Part shown: piece by piece, positions 9,327 through 18,287 of the stretch | Position numbering within the stretch: position 1 is the first letter of the stretch | Layout: each line of letters begins with the position of its first letter | Source: Paramesorhizobium deserti | GTDB lineage: Bacteria > Pseudomonadota > Alphaproteobacteria > Rhizobiales > Rhizobiaceae | Direction: 5' to 3' | Length of the DNA: 64,000 bases | NCBI RefSeq assembly: GCF_001558695.1 | Contig: NZ_LNTU01000001.1 | Coordinates: 992,001-1,056,000 of the forward strand | Made by a program: the position numbers and the translations under genes | Notes under the pieces: generated by a model | What the model saw: only the letters and a program-made list of their open reading frames with translations | Databases searched by the model: none | Told to the model about the DNA's origin: nothing

Positions 9327-10142
9327 TCACTCGCCGTTCTCGTCGGTCTTTTTCAGTTCGTCCAGCGTCGGCATCGAGACGATGTTATAGCCGGAATCGA
9401 CGAAATGGATTTCGCCCGTCACGCCGCTCGAAAGGTCGGAGAGAAGATAGAGGGCGGATTTGCCGATCTCGTCGATGTCGACCGTGCGGCGCAGCGGCGC
9501 ATTGCGGCGCTGATAGCTGAAGATGGCGCGGGCATCGCCGATACCGGCGCCGGCGAGCGTGCGAACCGGACCGGCGGAAATCGCGTTGACGCGAATGCCT
9601 TCAGGCCCGTAATCGGCGGCGAGATAGCGCACCATGGCCTCGAGCGCCGCCTTGGCCACGCCCATGACATTGTAGTTCGGGATGGTGCGCGTCGAGCCGC
9701 CATAGGTCAGCGTCAGGATCGAGCCGCCATTCTTCATCAGCTTTTCCGCGCGCTGCGCCACTTCCGTGAAGGAGAAGGCCGAGATCACCATGGTGCGGCT
9801 GTAGTTCTCACGCGTGGTCACATCGGCATAGCGGCCCTTCAACTCACTCTTGTCGGAAAAGCCAATGGCATGAACCACGAAATCGAGCGTGCCCCATGTC
9901 TTTTCGATTTCATCGAAGACGGCGTCCACGGTCGCGATGTCTTCCACATCGCAGGGCAGGACGAAATCGGAACCTACCTGCTCGGCAAGCGGCTTCACGC
10001 GCTTGCCCAGCGCATCGCCCTGATAGGTGAAAGCAAGCTCCGCCCCCTGCGCCGCGAGCTGCTTGGCTATTCCCCAGGCGATCGAATGATTGTTCGCGAC
10101 GCCCATGATGAGGCCGCGTTTCCCCTTCATCAAACCTTCCAT
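9327..10142 (-). CDS. fabI: FabI, enoyl-ACP reductase (NADH)
   Basis: Final reduction step of type II fatty acid elongation. The 271-residue short-chain dehydrogenase has the FabI-type nucleotide motif (G-V-A-N-N-H-S-I-A-W-G near residue 14) and the catalytic pair Tyr157 and Lys164 (Y-x6-K), with the second conserved Tyr147. A GGAGAGGGA ribosome-binding site precedes the ATG. It follows fabB by 15 bases, completing the fabA-fabB-fabI order typical of this group. Confidence 0.96.
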   Translation of the reverse strand: MEGLMKGKRGLIMGVANNHSIAWGIAKQLAAQGAELAFTYQGDALGKRVKPLAEQVGSDFVLPCDVEDIATVDAVFDEIEKTWGTLDFVVHAIGFSDKSELKGRYADVTTRENYSRTMVISAFSFTEVAQRAEKLMKNGGSILTLTYGGSTRTIPNYNVMGVAKAALEAMVRYLAADYGPEGIRVNAISAGPVRTLAGAGIGDARAIFSYQRRNAPLRRTVDIDEIGKSALYLLSDLSSGVTGEIHFVDSGYNIVSMPTLDELKKTDENGE

Positions 10143-10157
10143 GATATTCCCTCTCCG

Positions 10158-11390
10158 TCAGCCCTGATAACGCTGGAACACCAGCGTGGCATTGGTTCCC
10201 CCAAACCCGAAGGAATTCGAAAGGACTGTGTTCAGACGAGCGTTGTCGATGCGCTTGCGGACGATCGGCATGTCGGCAAAGGCAGGATCCAGTTCTTCGA
10301 TATGCGCGCTCTCGCAGATGAAGTCGTTCTGCATCATCAGGAGCGAATAAATCGCCTCCTGCACGCCGGTCGCGCCGAGCGAATGGCCGGTCAGCGACTT
10401 CGTCGCCGAGATCGGCGGGCAGTCGTCGCCCGGGCCGAAGACACGGCGGATCGCCTCGATCTCCGGCGCGTCACCTGCCGGCGTCGAAGTCGCGTGCGGG
10501 TTGATGTAGTCGATCTTTTCCTTGACGGTGGAAAGCGACATTTTCATGCAGCGCTCAGCGCCCTCGCCGGAAGGGGCCACCATGTCGTAGCCATCGGAGG
10601 TTGCGCCATAGCCGATGATCTCGCCATAGATCCTGGCGCCGCGCGCCTTGGCCGCCTCGAGCTCTTCCAGCACCACGACGCCGGCGCCACCGGCGATGAC
10701 GAAACCATCGCGGTTCTTGTCATAGGCGCGAGACGCCGTGGCCGGCGTATCGTTATATTTCGTCGACATCGCGCCCATGGCATCGAACAGCGACGACAGG
10801 GTCCAGTCGAGGTCCTCGCAGCCGCCGGCGAACATGCGGTCCTGCTTGCCGTACTGGATCATCTCATACGCATTGCCGATGCAATGGTTGGAGGTCGCGC
10901 AAGCCGACGAGATGGAATAGTTGACGCCCTTGATCTTGAAGAAGGTGGCGAGCGTCGCCGATGCGGTGGAGCACATCGCTTTCGGCACGGCAAAGGGGCC
11001 GATCCTCTTCGGGCCCTTCTCACGGGTGACGTCCGCGGCCTCGACGATGGCGCGCGTCGAAGGGCCGCCGGAGCCCATGATGATGCCGGTTCGCTCATTG
11101 GAGATCTCGCTTTCCTCGAGCCCTGCATCGAGGATCGCCTGATCCATGGCGACGTGGTTCCAGGCCGTTCCCCGCCCATGAAAACGCATGGCGCGTCGAT
11201 CCACGAGGGCTTCGAGCGCCTCGGCATCGATGTGCGGGGCGCCGTGCACCTGACAACGGAAACCGAGCTCGGCGTAATCCTCCGCCCGAACAATGCCGGA
11301 TTTGGCCTCACGCAGCGAGGCGAGCACCTCCTGCGTGTTGTTTCCAATCGAGGATACGATCCCCATTCCGGTGACGACCACACGCCGCAT
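10158..11390 (-). CDS. fabB: FabB, beta-ketoacyl-ACP synthase I
   Basis: Condensing enzyme needed to elongate the unsaturated intermediates made by FabA. The thiolase-fold triad is visible: Cys in S-S-A-C-A-T-S, His in N-P-H-A-T-S-T-P and His in L-T-G-H-S-L-G. The frame extends upstream, but the chosen ATG ([10 protein letters not shown]) has a GGAGAG ribosome-binding site and gives the family length of 410 residues. It lies 178 bases after fabA; that gap holds an imperfect hairpin (see the entry at 11467). Confidence 0.96.
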   Translation of the reverse strand: MRRVVVTGMGIVSSIGNNTQEVLASLREAKSGIVRAEDYAELGFRCQVHGAPHIDAEALEALVDRRAMRFHGRGTAWNHVAMDQAILDAGLEESEISNERTGIIMGSGGPSTRAIVEAADVTREKGPKRIGPFAVPKAMCSTASATLATFFKIKGVNYSISSACATSNHCIGNAYEMIQYGKQDRMFAGGCEDLDWTLSSLFDAMGAMSTKYNDTPATASRAYDKNRDGFVIAGGAGVVVLEELEAAKARGARIYGEIIGYGATSDGYDMVAPSGEGAERCMKMSLSTVKEKIDYINPHATSTPAGDAPEIEAIRRVFGPGDDCPPISATKSLTGHSLGATGVQEAIYSLLMMQNDFICESAHIEELDPAFADMPIVRKRIDNARLNTVLSNSFGFGGTNATLVFQRYQG

Positions 11391-11466
11391 CACACTCTCC
11401 TTTGCGCCTGTCTTTTCCCGGGGCCTTGGCCCGAACAGGAAAGATGGTGCTTCTCTCACGCGTTTT

Positions 11467-11512
11467 GAGCATGGCCCCTTCAAAAAATTTCCGCTTCGGG
11501 CGTGCCATGCTC
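11467..11512. promoter_or_regulatory. long-loop inverted repeat in the fabA-fabB gap
   Basis: Arms GAGCATGGC (11467-11475) and GCCATGCTC (11504-11512) are perfectly complementary, with a 28-base A/T- and GC-mixed loop. It lies upstream of fabB on the minus strand. It could be a processing or attenuation structure between fabA and fabB, or chance; no function is assigned. Confidence 0.35.
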
Positions 11513-11568
11513 ATCGATATATCAGCTTGCCGATCCCCGACCGGGCTGCCGCCCGCTCCAGATTGGCC

Positions 11569-12084
11569 TCAAGCCGCGGCTTCCTTGGAAAGGCCGACCC
11601 GCAAATCTGTCGCCCAATAGATCGTCTCGCCATCGGCCTTCAGCCAGCCGTCGGCGGTGCCGAGCACCAGGCGCCCGCGCATCACGCGCTTGAAATCGAT
11701 ACCATATTCGACGAGCTTGGTCTTCGGCGTGACCATTCCCTTGAATTTCACCTCGCCGGTGGAGAGCGCCATGCCCCTGCCCGGTTCGCCGAGCCAGCCG
11801 AGGAAGAAACCCGTCAGCTGCCACATGGCATCAAGGCCGAGGCAGCCCGGCATGATCGGATTGCCGATGAAGTGACACGGGAAGAACCACAGGTCGGGCT
11901 TTATGTCGAACTCCGCCCGCACATAGCCCTTGCCATGCTCGCCGCCGGTCTCCGAAATATCGGTGATCCGATCGAACATCAACATCGGCGGCGCCGGCAA
12001 TTGGGCATTGCCAGGGCCGAACATTTCGCCGCGCGCACAGGAAAGGAGTTCCTCATACCCGTAGCTCGATTTCTGCTCTGCCAT
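11569..12084 (-). CDS. fabA: FabA, 3-hydroxydecanoyl-ACP dehydratase/isomerase
   Basis: Makes the cis double bond in anaerobic unsaturated fatty acid synthesis. From the chosen ATG (M-A-E-Q-K-S-S-Y) the product is 171 residues, and the catalytic residues fall at His71 (C-H-F-I-G-N-P) and Asp85 (C-L-G-L-D), near the E. coli numbering. Two further in-frame ATGs lie at 12087 and 12096. A GGGAGA directly upstream favours 12084 or 12087. Divergent from irr. Confidence 0.95.
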   Translation of the reverse strand: MAEQKSSYGYEELLSCARGEMFGPGNAQLPAPPMLMFDRITDISETGGEHGKGYVRAEFDIKPDLWFFPCHFIGNPIMPGCLGLDAMWQLTGFFLGWLGEPGRGMALSTGEVKFKGMVTPKTKLVEYGIDFKRVMRGRLVLGTADGWLKADGETIYWATDLRVGLSKEAAA

Positions 12085-12144
12085 CATGTCTCCCATCGAT
12101 ATGTCCAGGACGCTGACCGGCGCCCCGAAATCTCACACATCCCT

Positions 12145-12157
12145 AACACGGAGTGTT
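12145..12157. promoter_or_regulatory. palindrome in the fabA/irr divergent region
   Basis: A 13-base palindrome AACAC-GGA-GTGTT lies 60 bases upstream of fabA in the 235-base divergent region. Its size and place suit an operator for fabA, but no factor can be named and no second copy was found. The rest of the intergenic stretch shows no convincing -35/-10 pair. Confidence 0.3.
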
Positions 12158-12319
12158 TCCAACAGTAAAACCGTGCCAATGGCTTTTTCCCGGCATTTAT
12201 GGCATAGGGAAACGCCTATTGATCGTCGTCTTGCGACGGCATATATCAATGGAGATGCATCATGGGCAACTGCCTGTGGCGCTTTTGGGCAAATTTGACA
12301 CGAAGCTGACGGAACGACC

Positions 12320-12754
12320 GTGCACATACATTCTTCGCATGTAGCCAATATTGAAGACCGTCTGCGCCTCGCCGGGTTGCGTCCGACACGGCAGCGTATC
12401 GCACTCGCGAGCCTGATCTTCGCGCAAGGTGACCGTCATCTTTCCGCCGAGGAACTGCATGAGGAGGCGGTAAGCGCGGACGTGCCCGTCTCGCTTGCGA
12501 CCGTCTATAACACGCTGCACCAGTTCACCGAGGCCGGAATGCTGCGCATTCTCGCCATCGAAGGTGCGAAGACCTATTTCGACACCAACACCTCCGATCA
12601 CCAGCATTTCTTCGTCGAAGGCGAGAACACGGTCATCGACATTCCCAACGGTCCGAAAGGCCAGCCGGTCGTCGGCAATCTGCCCGAGCCGCCGGAAGGC
12701 ACCGAGATCGCCAATGTCGACATCATCGTGCGCCTGCGACGCAAGGATCAGTAA
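12320..12754 (+). CDS. irr: Irr, haem-responsive Fur-family iron regulator
   Basis: Transcription factor of the Fur superfamily that in Rhizobiales acts under iron limitation and is inactivated by haem. The 144-residue product begins M-H-I-H-S-S-H from a GTG, has a winged-helix domain (about 10-85, P-V-S-L-A-T-V-Y-N-T-L-H-Q-F) and the His-rich stretch S-D-H-Q-H-F-F (His94, His96), which is the Irr hallmark replacing Fur metal sites. The Cys-type haem regulatory motif of Bradyrhizobium Irr is absent, as in Brucella and Rhizobium Irr. Confidence 0.94.
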   Translation: MHIHSSHVANIEDRLRLAGLRPTRQRIALASLIFAQGDRHLSAEELHEEAVSADVPVSLATVYNTLHQFTEAGMLRILAIEGAKTYFDTNTSDHQHFFVEGENTVIDIPNGPKGQPVVGNLPEPPEGTEIANVDIIVRLRRKDQ

Positions 12755-12773
12755 GAGCAACCCGCTCTAATAA

Positions 12774-12802
12774 AAAGCGGCCTTTCAGGTCGCTTTTGTT
12801 TT
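12774..12802 (+). terminator. rho-independent terminator after irr
   Basis: Arms AAAGCGgCCT (12774-12783) and AGGtCGCTTT (12787-12796) with a TTC loop, followed by a T-rich run (ttttgtttt), 20 bases after the irr stop. Confidence 0.85.
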
Positions 12803-12829
12803 GCGCATTTTTCCTTCAGCAGATGCCGC

Positions 12830-13399
12830 TCAATCGAACTTCTCGCCAGGATAGGCGCCCCAGAGTTCCGATTGCTTCATCCAGCCTCTGACCCGTTTGA
12901 TCTCCAGCCGACACCATTCGCCGTTGCACTCATCCAGGGTTCCGATCACGCCCGGCTGGACGTGCGCGACGATGCCCGCCGTCTCCCTAGGGCTGCCGTA
13001 AAGCTCCAGGATGGCGTCGGGCTCGTCTTTCTTCCACGGCGCGGCAATCGCCGTGCGCTTGCCGGAAAGCAGGGACTGGTAGACCCATCCTTCGGTGCCG
13101 TCGGCATCGCGGATGCGGCGCCAGTTATCATATTCCTGGATGATCTCGACCGGCAGACCGGATTTCTGGAAGAGCCATGAGACGGCATATTGACGCCCCG
13201 GCCCGACACGCAGATTGACGCGGCTGGGCTTCAGGCTGACGAAGCGGGGCAGAGGCAATCCGCTTGGGCCGACGACTGTCCCTGGCGCCGCAGCGGCGGC
13301 GTGATGATTATGTGGAATGCCGAGCGGCGCGCCCATGAGGAAAAATGATAGTGCCCCCACCAGGAGAATGGGGAAACGCAGTCGAAAACCCTTGTACAA
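12830..13399 (-). CDS. exported SH3-domain protein
   Basis: Putative periplasmic or envelope protein of 189 residues. After an N-terminal membrane or signal segment (F-P-I-L-L-V-G-A-L-S-F-F-L-M-G) it has bacterial SH3-type folds: S-R-V-N-L-R-V-G-P-G-R-Q-Y and a later repeat ending in G-W-M-K-Q-S-E-L-W. Such domains bind cell-wall peptides, but no enzymatic domain is present. The frame can be extended to a TTG at 13495 with no ribosome-binding site. The TTG at 13399 is preceded by GAGGG and gives a normal signal peptide. Substrate and role are unknown. Confidence 0.75.
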   Translation of the reverse strand: MYKGFRLRFPILLVGALSFFLMGAPLGIPHNHHAAAAAPGTVVGPSGLPLPRFVSLKPSRVNLRVGPGRQYAVSWLFQKSGLPVEIIQEYDNWRRIRDADGTEGWVYQSLLSGKRTAIAAPWKKDEPDAILELYGSPRETAGIVAHVQPGVIGTLDECNGEWCRLEIKRVRGWMKQSELWGAYPGEKFD

Positions 13400-13590
13400 T
13401 ATCGCCCTCGCCGGTTCTGCCGTCACTTCTTCGGGACATGGTGCCAGTCCCGTGTTTTTCTTTGTCTTTGGCGCGCTGCCTTGGTAGACAGACAACAGGT
13501 CTGGACAGGATTGCAGTCTGCACCCTCTTGGTTAAGGAGGTCTCAACGCGGAGTGCAAAAAGGGGTGAACGACCTTACGAAGAGGTGGAG

Positions 13591-14592
13591 ATGTCGAGCA
13601 GGAAGAAGCCTTTGGTCGTGATCACGCGGAAGCTTCCCGATCCGGTTGAAACGCGGATGCGCGAGCTCTTCGATGCCCGGCTCAATATCGACGACCGCCG
13701 CATGACACAGCCCGAGATCGTCGCGGCGATGAAGGAGGCCGACGTTCTCGTTCCCACCATCAATGATGTGATCGATGCGGCGGTGATCGAGCAGGCCGGC
13801 CCGAACATGAAGCTCATCGCCAATTTCGGCAATGGCGTCGACAATATCGATGTCGCCGCCGCCGCCAAACGCGGCATCACGGTCACAAACACACCGAACG
13901 TGCTGACGGAAGACACCGCCGACATGACCATGGCGCTGATCCTGGCGACGCCGCGCCGGCTTGTCGAAGGGGCGAATGTGCTCAGCGAATCCGGCAAATG
14001 GCCGGGCTGGTCCCCAACCTGGATGCTTGGCCGCCGCATCTGGGGCAAGCGCCTCGGCATTGTCGGCATGGGCCGCATCGGCACCGCCGTCGCCCGCCGC
14101 GCCAAGGCCTTCGGCCTGTCGATCCACTATCACAACCGGCATCGCGTCAGCCCGAAGATCGAGGAGGAGCTTGAGGCCACCTATTGGGAGAGCCTCGACC
14201 AGATGTTGGCGCGCATGGATATCATCTCCGTCAACTGCCCGTCGACGCCTGCCACCTTCCATCTGCTTTCGGCGCGGCGCATCGCGCTGATGCAGCCGGC
14301 GGCCTATCTCGTCAACACGGCACGCGGCCAGATCATCGATGAAAGCGCGCTGATCGAACAGCTCGAGCAGGGCAAACTTGCCGGCGCCGGGCTCGACGTC
14401 TTCGAGCACGAACCCGCCGTCAACCCGCGGCTCGTCAAGCTCGCGGCCGAGGGCAAGGTGGTGATCCTGCCGCATATGGGCTCCGCCACCATCGAGGGGC
14501 GGACGGACATGGGCGACCGGGTGATCATCAACATCCGCGCCTTCGTCGACGGCCACCGGCCACCGGACCGGGTGCTGCCAGACAAGGTATAA
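13591..14592 (+). CDS. D-2-hydroxyacid dehydrogenase (glyoxylate/hydroxypyruvate reductase-like)
   Basis: NAD(P)-dependent reductase of 333 residues. The Rossmann motif G-M-G-R-I-G-T-A-V-A is near residue 155. The catalytic Arg lies in N-T-A-R-G, a Glu in the D-V-F-E-H-E-P stretch, and the His in L-P-H-M-G-S-A-T. The overall pattern is that of GhrB/GRHPR-type glyoxylate and glycerate enzymes rather than biosynthetic SerA, since no ACT domain follows. The longer frame upstream is rejected because GAGGTGGAG sits directly before this ATG. Confidence 0.88.
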   Translation: MSSRKKPLVVITRKLPDPVETRMRELFDARLNIDDRRMTQPEIVAAMKEADVLVPTINDVIDAAVIEQAGPNMKLIANFGNGVDNIDVAAAAKRGITVTNTPNVLTEDTADMTMALILATPRRLVEGANVLSESGKWPGWSPTWMLGRRIWGKRLGIVGMGRIGTAVARRAKAFGLSIHYHNRHRVSPKIEEELEATYWESLDQMLARMDIISVNCPSTPATFHLLSARRIALMQPAAYLVNTARGQIIDESALIEQLEQGKLAGAGLDVFEHEPAVNPRLVKLAAEGKVVILPHMGSATIEGRTDMGDRVIINIRAFVDGHRPPDRVLPDKV

Positions 14593-14646
14593 GGGGATAA
14601 GGGAGTAGGTTTTTGCAAGCATACTCCCCTACTCCCTTATCCCCTT
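14591..14646. terminator. 19-bp perfect palindrome between convergent genes
   Basis: Arms 14591-14609 and 14628-14646 are perfectly complementary over 19 bases, with an 18-base loop. The left arm overlaps the dehydrogenase stop codon and the right arm ends 5 bases before the NlpC gene stop. It probably terminates both convergent genes. The arm sequence actcccctactcccttat recurs at 22356-22380. Confidence 0.75.
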
Positions 14647-14651
14647 ATCAC

Positions 14652-15527
14652 TCATGGCCTTCTGACCACCGTCGGATGATCATAGAGATAGGCGATGCGC
14701 TCGATCGCATCGCGCAGCGGCTCGAATGTCGTGCTCATCGTATGGCCGTTGGCATGGATGAGCGTTCGTTCATCGGCCATGATCGCGACATGGCCCTTCC
14801 AGAAGACGAGATCGCCGCGTCTGAGATTGCCGTAATTGGCATCGAGCTCAACAATCGCACCAATGGTGGCTGCCTGCATGTCGGTGTCGCGCAGGACATT
14901 CTTTCCCGTCATCAGCATCGACAGTTGCACCAGGCCTGAACAATCAATGCCGAAACTGGATGTGCCGCCCCAGAGATAGGGCGTATAGAGCAATGTTTCG
15001 GCCACTGCGACGTAATCGTCGGCGAACTCTCCAATCGGCTGCACGTGACGGGCGATGACCGCTTCACCGCTTTCGAGTATCAGATATCGCGTTCCACGCG
15101 TTTCCGCCTCGCCGGTGACGGCGATGCAGGAGCCGAGCGAAAGCGCTTGGCTGTGGGGAAAGCGCAGGTCCGGCCCGGGATAGAGGAAAGTGCGGGGAAC
15201 GCAGACCACATGGGTCGACTTGCCGCGCAGCTGCTCCAGCGAAAAATCGCTGACATAGCCGACATAGCCGTCGCGCGCCGCCTGCACCCAGCACCAGCCG
15301 TCGGCCTCCTCGAAAACCCGCACCTCGTCGCCGAGCAGAAGCTGTGTCTGCGGGCCGCTGTCGGGACGCGGCTCACCGCGCAGATCGATCACCGGCAGCG
15401 CGACCCGCATCGGCTTTCCTTCGGTGAAGCGGCCTGCCTCCACCCTGCCGCGCAGGTTGCTATCGGCGAGATCAGGGCGGAAGGCATGGAGGCGGCGGTC
15501 TAGAGCAAATTGCTCCGGCATGGTCAT
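14652..15527 (-). CDS. NlpC/P60 family cell-wall hydrolase
   Basis: Papain-like peptidoglycan endopeptidase of 291 residues, likely cutting the gamma-D-Glu-diamino acid bond. N-terminal SH3-type targeting domains (about 40-165) precede the NlpC/P60 domain with catalytic Cys196 (G-I-D-C-S-G-L), His246 (K-G-H-V-A-I-M) and His258 (I-H-A-N-G-H). No signal peptide is visible, which is common in this alphaproteobacterial subfamily. Its start overlaps the stop of the upstream MarR gene (ATGA), so the two are translationally coupled. Confidence 0.9.
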   Translation of the reverse strand: MTMPEQFALDRRLHAFRPDLADSNLRGRVEAGRFTEGKPMRVALPVIDLRGEPRPDSGPQTQLLLGDEVRVFEEADGWCWVQAARDGYVGYVSDFSLEQLRGKSTHVVCVPRTFLYPGPDLRFPHSQALSLGSCIAVTGEAETRGTRYLILESGEAVIARHVQPIGEFADDYVAVAETLLYTPYLWGGTSSFGIDCSGLVQLSMLMTGKNVLRDTDMQAATIGAIVELDANYGNLRRGDLVFWKGHVAIMADERTLIHANGHTMSTTFEPLRDAIERIAYLYDHPTVVRRP

Positions 15528-15874
15528 AATGGCAGTTCCCTGGATTTGGCGATCACGACATCGCCCAGCCGCTCAACGTAGAGCGCACCGTTTACTGTTC
15601 GCTTTATTAGCACGTTTCGCCGGTCTTTTTCGTCACGATGGCGCGAAACGAGCTCCATCGCCCCCATCGTGTCGAGCGCGCGGGTGATCACCGGCTTGGT
15701 GACACCGAGCTTCGCCGCCAGGCCGCGCACCGTGTGCGGCGGCGGCTCCAGATAGATCGTCAGCAATATAGCCATCTGCCGCCATGTGAGGTCTGGCATC
15801 TCGTCGCGCACTTCGGCGAGAGCGACATTCTTCAAAAGCGTGAGCGCCTGCAGCGGCTTGAGTTCGACGGGCAT
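15524..15874 (-). CDS. MarR-family regulator
   Basis: Small winged-helix protein of 116 residues: M-P-D-L-T-W-R-Q-M-A-I-L-L-T-I-Y, recognition helix V-R-G-L-A-A-K-L-G-V-T-K-P-V-I-T-R-A-L, and wing D-E-K-D-R-R-N. This is the MarR pattern, although it is shorter than the usual ~140-150 residues because the C-terminal dimerisation helices are reduced. It overlaps the NlpC hydrolase gene by 4 bases and probably shares its transcript. Ligand and targets unknown. Confidence 0.82.
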   Translation of the reverse strand: MPVELKPLQALTLLKNVALAEVRDEMPDLTWRQMAILLTIYLEPPPHTVRGLAAKLGVTKPVITRALDTMGAMELVSRHRDEKDRRNVLIKRTVNGALYVERLGDVVIAKSRELPL

Positions 15875-15937
15875 ACGGACCCATATCGTTTCGGTTCCGT
15901 ATCATTCAACCGGCTTTGCCCCGTTTGCGCAAGCGAT

Positions 15938-17323
15938 TCAGACGGTGGGGAAGCGCTGTTTCATGAGATGGTAAAGAGCGCGTATCGCCTGCGCCTCGCC
16001 ACCGACGGGTGCTGCGGGCTTTTCCAAGGGCGTCCAGCCAAAGATATCGAAATGGCTCCAGATGCGCGCCTTCTCGACGAAGCGCCTGAGGAAGAGCGCC
16101 GCCGTTACCGACCCGGCGAAGCTGTCCGTCGTGACATTGTTGATGTCGGCGACACGCGAGAAGAGCTTCTTCTCATAAGGCCCCCAGAGCGGCATGCGCC
16201 AGACGGGGTCGGCAACCGCACCGGCGGCGCCCGCCACCTCCACGGCAAAGCTGTCATCATCGGTGTAGAAAGGCGGCAAATCGGGACCCAATGCCACACG
16301 CGCGGCGCCGGTCAGCGTCGCCATGTCGATCAGCAGATCAGGCGCCTCCTCGTCGGCGAGCGCCAGCGCATCGGCAAGCACCAGCCGTCCCTCGGCATCG
16401 GTATTGCCGATTTCCACGGTGATACCCTTACGGCTTTTCAGGATATCGCCGGGGCGGAAGGCATTGCCGGCAATGGCGTTCTCAACGGCAGGGATGAGCA
16501 CCCTGAGCCGGACGGGCAATTTTGCATCCATGATCATATGGGCGAGACCCAGCACATTGGCCGCGCCGCCCATATCCTTCTTCATCAACAGCATGCCGCT
16601 CGCCGGCTTGATGTCGAGGCCGCCCGTATCGAAACACACGCCCTTGCCGACGAGCGTAACCTTCGGATGGCTCTCGTTCCCCCAGGTGATGTCGATAAGG
16701 CGCGGCGCTTCCGCCCCCGCGCGGCCGACGGCATGGATCATCGGGAAGTTCTGCCGCAGGAGCTGCTCTCCTGTGATCATCATGATCTGCGCTTCATGTG
16801 CCTTTGCCAGCCGGCGCGCCTCCCCCTCCAGCCTATCCGGCCCCATATCGTTGGCGGGCGTGTTGATTAGATCGCGGGCGAGCGCCACGCCGGCAAAGAT
16901 GCGCCGCGTTTCAGCTTCCTCGACACCCTCGGGCAGGACGAGAACCTTCCGGCCATCCTCCGTCTTGCTGCGATAACGGTCGAAGCTGTAGCCGCCCATG
17001 AGGAAGGCCAGCGCCAGAAGCCCGGCATCCTCGACATCACCCTCTATATGCCAGGCGCCTTCCGGAAGGCCGCGCGCCAGCTTGCCCGCGAGAAGCCGCG
17101 ACTGTCCGTCCCGGTCGGCCTTTTTCACGCCGAACAGCGCGCCAGCTATGCCTCCCGCGCCGTCGGGCACGATGAGAATACGCCCAGCCCGGCCTGCGAA
17201 GCCGTTTGCCCGCGCCCACGCGACTGCATTTTCGGGCAGCGGCAACTTGCCGAAATCTTCGCTTGTCACCAGCCAGACCGGCCGGCTTTCCTTTGTCTTT
17301 CGGGCGGTAATATCGACGGGCAT
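15938..17323 (-). CDS. leucyl aminopeptidase family protein (M17)
   Basis: Di-metal cytosolic aminopeptidase of 461 residues with a short N-domain and the M17 catalytic domain: V-G-K-G-V-C-F-D-T-G-G (catalytic Lys, metal Asp), K-K-D-M-G-G-A-A (metal Asp) and the signature N-T-D-A-E-G-R-L. The downstream M-A-T-L-T-G-A-A-R and S-F-A-G-S-V-T-A-A-L-F-L-R-R stretches are also typical. It sits alone, 63 bases upstream of the MarR gene. Likely role: turnover of small peptides. Confidence 0.93.
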   Translation of the reverse strand: MPVDITARKTKESRPVWLVTSEDFGKLPLPENAVAWARANGFAGRAGRILIVPDGAGGIAGALFGVKKADRDGQSRLLAGKLARGLPEGAWHIEGDVEDAGLLALAFLMGGYSFDRYRSKTEDGRKVLVLPEGVEEAETRRIFAGVALARDLINTPANDMGPDRLEGEARRLAKAHEAQIMMITGEQLLRQNFPMIHAVGRAGAEAPRLIDITWGNESHPKVTLVGKGVCFDTGGLDIKPASGMLLMKKDMGGAANVLGLAHMIMDAKLPVRLRVLIPAVENAIAGNAFRPGDILKSRKGITVEIGNTDAEGRLVLADALALADEEAPDLLIDMATLTGAARVALGPDLPPFYTDDDSFAVEVAGAAGAVADPVWRMPLWGPYEKKLFSRVADINNVTTDSFAGSVTAALFLRRFVEKARIWSHFDIFGWTPLEKPAAPVGGEAQAIRALYHLMKQRFPTV

Positions 17324-17476
17324 GCGGTGGACCTATTCAAAAATTTGGGAATGGATGCGTTTCAAGCACAGCAATTCTTAACCATCCGTTAGGGTTAACG
17401 GAATATTTCTTTCAGACGAAATGATGTGGGGCAGCGGCTTCGATCGGGTAGCGAAGCCGGTTTTCTGGAGCGGGAC

Positions 17477-18283
17477 ATGGCATTCATGCGGGGCGTCTGC
17501 GGCGGAGGCCGTTTCATATCGTCAATGACGGCGATCATGCTGTCGGCAGGCATTGCCGGTTGCGCCACGACGGGCCGCACGACAACCGGGTCGATCGCCC
17601 GCTCTCCTGCCCGACCTGTTGAGCAGATGAACAATCTGGAACTGGCGCAGGCCGTGCGAAGCTATGGCCTGCAATACCAGAAAAACCCAAGGGATAAGCC
17701 GCTGGCCCTCGCCTATGCCAATGTGCTGGCAATGACCGGGCGCAGCGATCAGGCGCTCGCGGTGATGCGCGCGCTGGCGATCGCCTATCCGCAGGACCGC
17801 CAGGTGCTCGCCGCCTACGGCAAGTCGCTGGCCAGCGCCGGACAGTTCGAGGCCGCACTCGACGCGGTGCGGCGGGCACAGACGCCGGCCTATCCCGATT
17901 GGAAGCTGCTCTCGGCCGAGGGGGCCATCCTCGACCAGATGGGCGATACGGAGCCGGCGCGCACGCTCTATCGCCGCGCCCTCGAAATCCAGCCGGGCGA
18001 GCCGTCGGTGCTGTCCAATCTTGGCATATCCTATATGCTCGCAGGCGATCTGAAGACCGCCGAAACCCATATGCGCAATGCCGCCGCCGCTCCCGGAGCA
18101 GACAGCCGCGTCCGGCAGAATTTGGCGTTGGTGGTCGGCCTGCAGGGCCGTTTCCAGGAAGCGGAGACGATCGCCCGCCGCGAGCTCTCGCCGCAGCAGG
18201 CCGAGGCCAATATCCAATATCTGCGCGCGATGCTTGCCCAGCAGAATTCCTGGAATATGCTCAAGGACAAGCCGAAGAGCTAG
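17477..18283 (+). CDS. tadD: TadD-like TPR lipoprotein, displaced from the tad locus
   Basis: Probable pilotin-like TPR lipoprotein of the Tad pilus. The 268-residue product starts with a lipoprotein signal (lipobox I-A-G-C, Cys about residue 31). Its tetratricopeptide repeats cover about residues 60-250 (L-A-L-A-Y-A-N-V-L-A-M-T-G-R, Y-R-R-A-L-E-I-Q-P-G-E-P). GGAG lies before the ATG at 17477; a longer GTG start at 17426 lacks this. It lies 8.2 kb downstream of tadC, with fatty-acid, iron and cell-wall genes between. Confidence 0.8.
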   Translation: MAFMRGVCGGGRFISSMTAIMLSAGIAGCATTGRTTTGSIARSPARPVEQMNNLELAQAVRSYGLQYQKNPRDKPLALAYANVLAMTGRSDQALAVMRALAIAYPQDRQVLAAYGKSLASAGQFEAALDAVRRAQTPAYPDWKLLSAEGAILDQMGDTEPARTLYRRALEIQPGEPSVLSNLGISYMLAGDLKTAETHMRNAAAAPGADSRVRQNLALVVGLQGRFQEAETIARRELSPQQAEANIQYLRAMLAQQNSWNMLKDKPKS

Positions 18284-18287
18284 GCGT

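Noticed and set aside
9405-11468. 687-codon plus-strand frame across fabI and fabB
   Set aside because: Runs opposite two clearly recognised genes and across their gap; biased composition.
12153-12344. 63-codon plus-strand frame upstream of irr
   Set aside because: Overlaps the irr start in another frame, has no convincing ribosome-binding site and no recognisable product.
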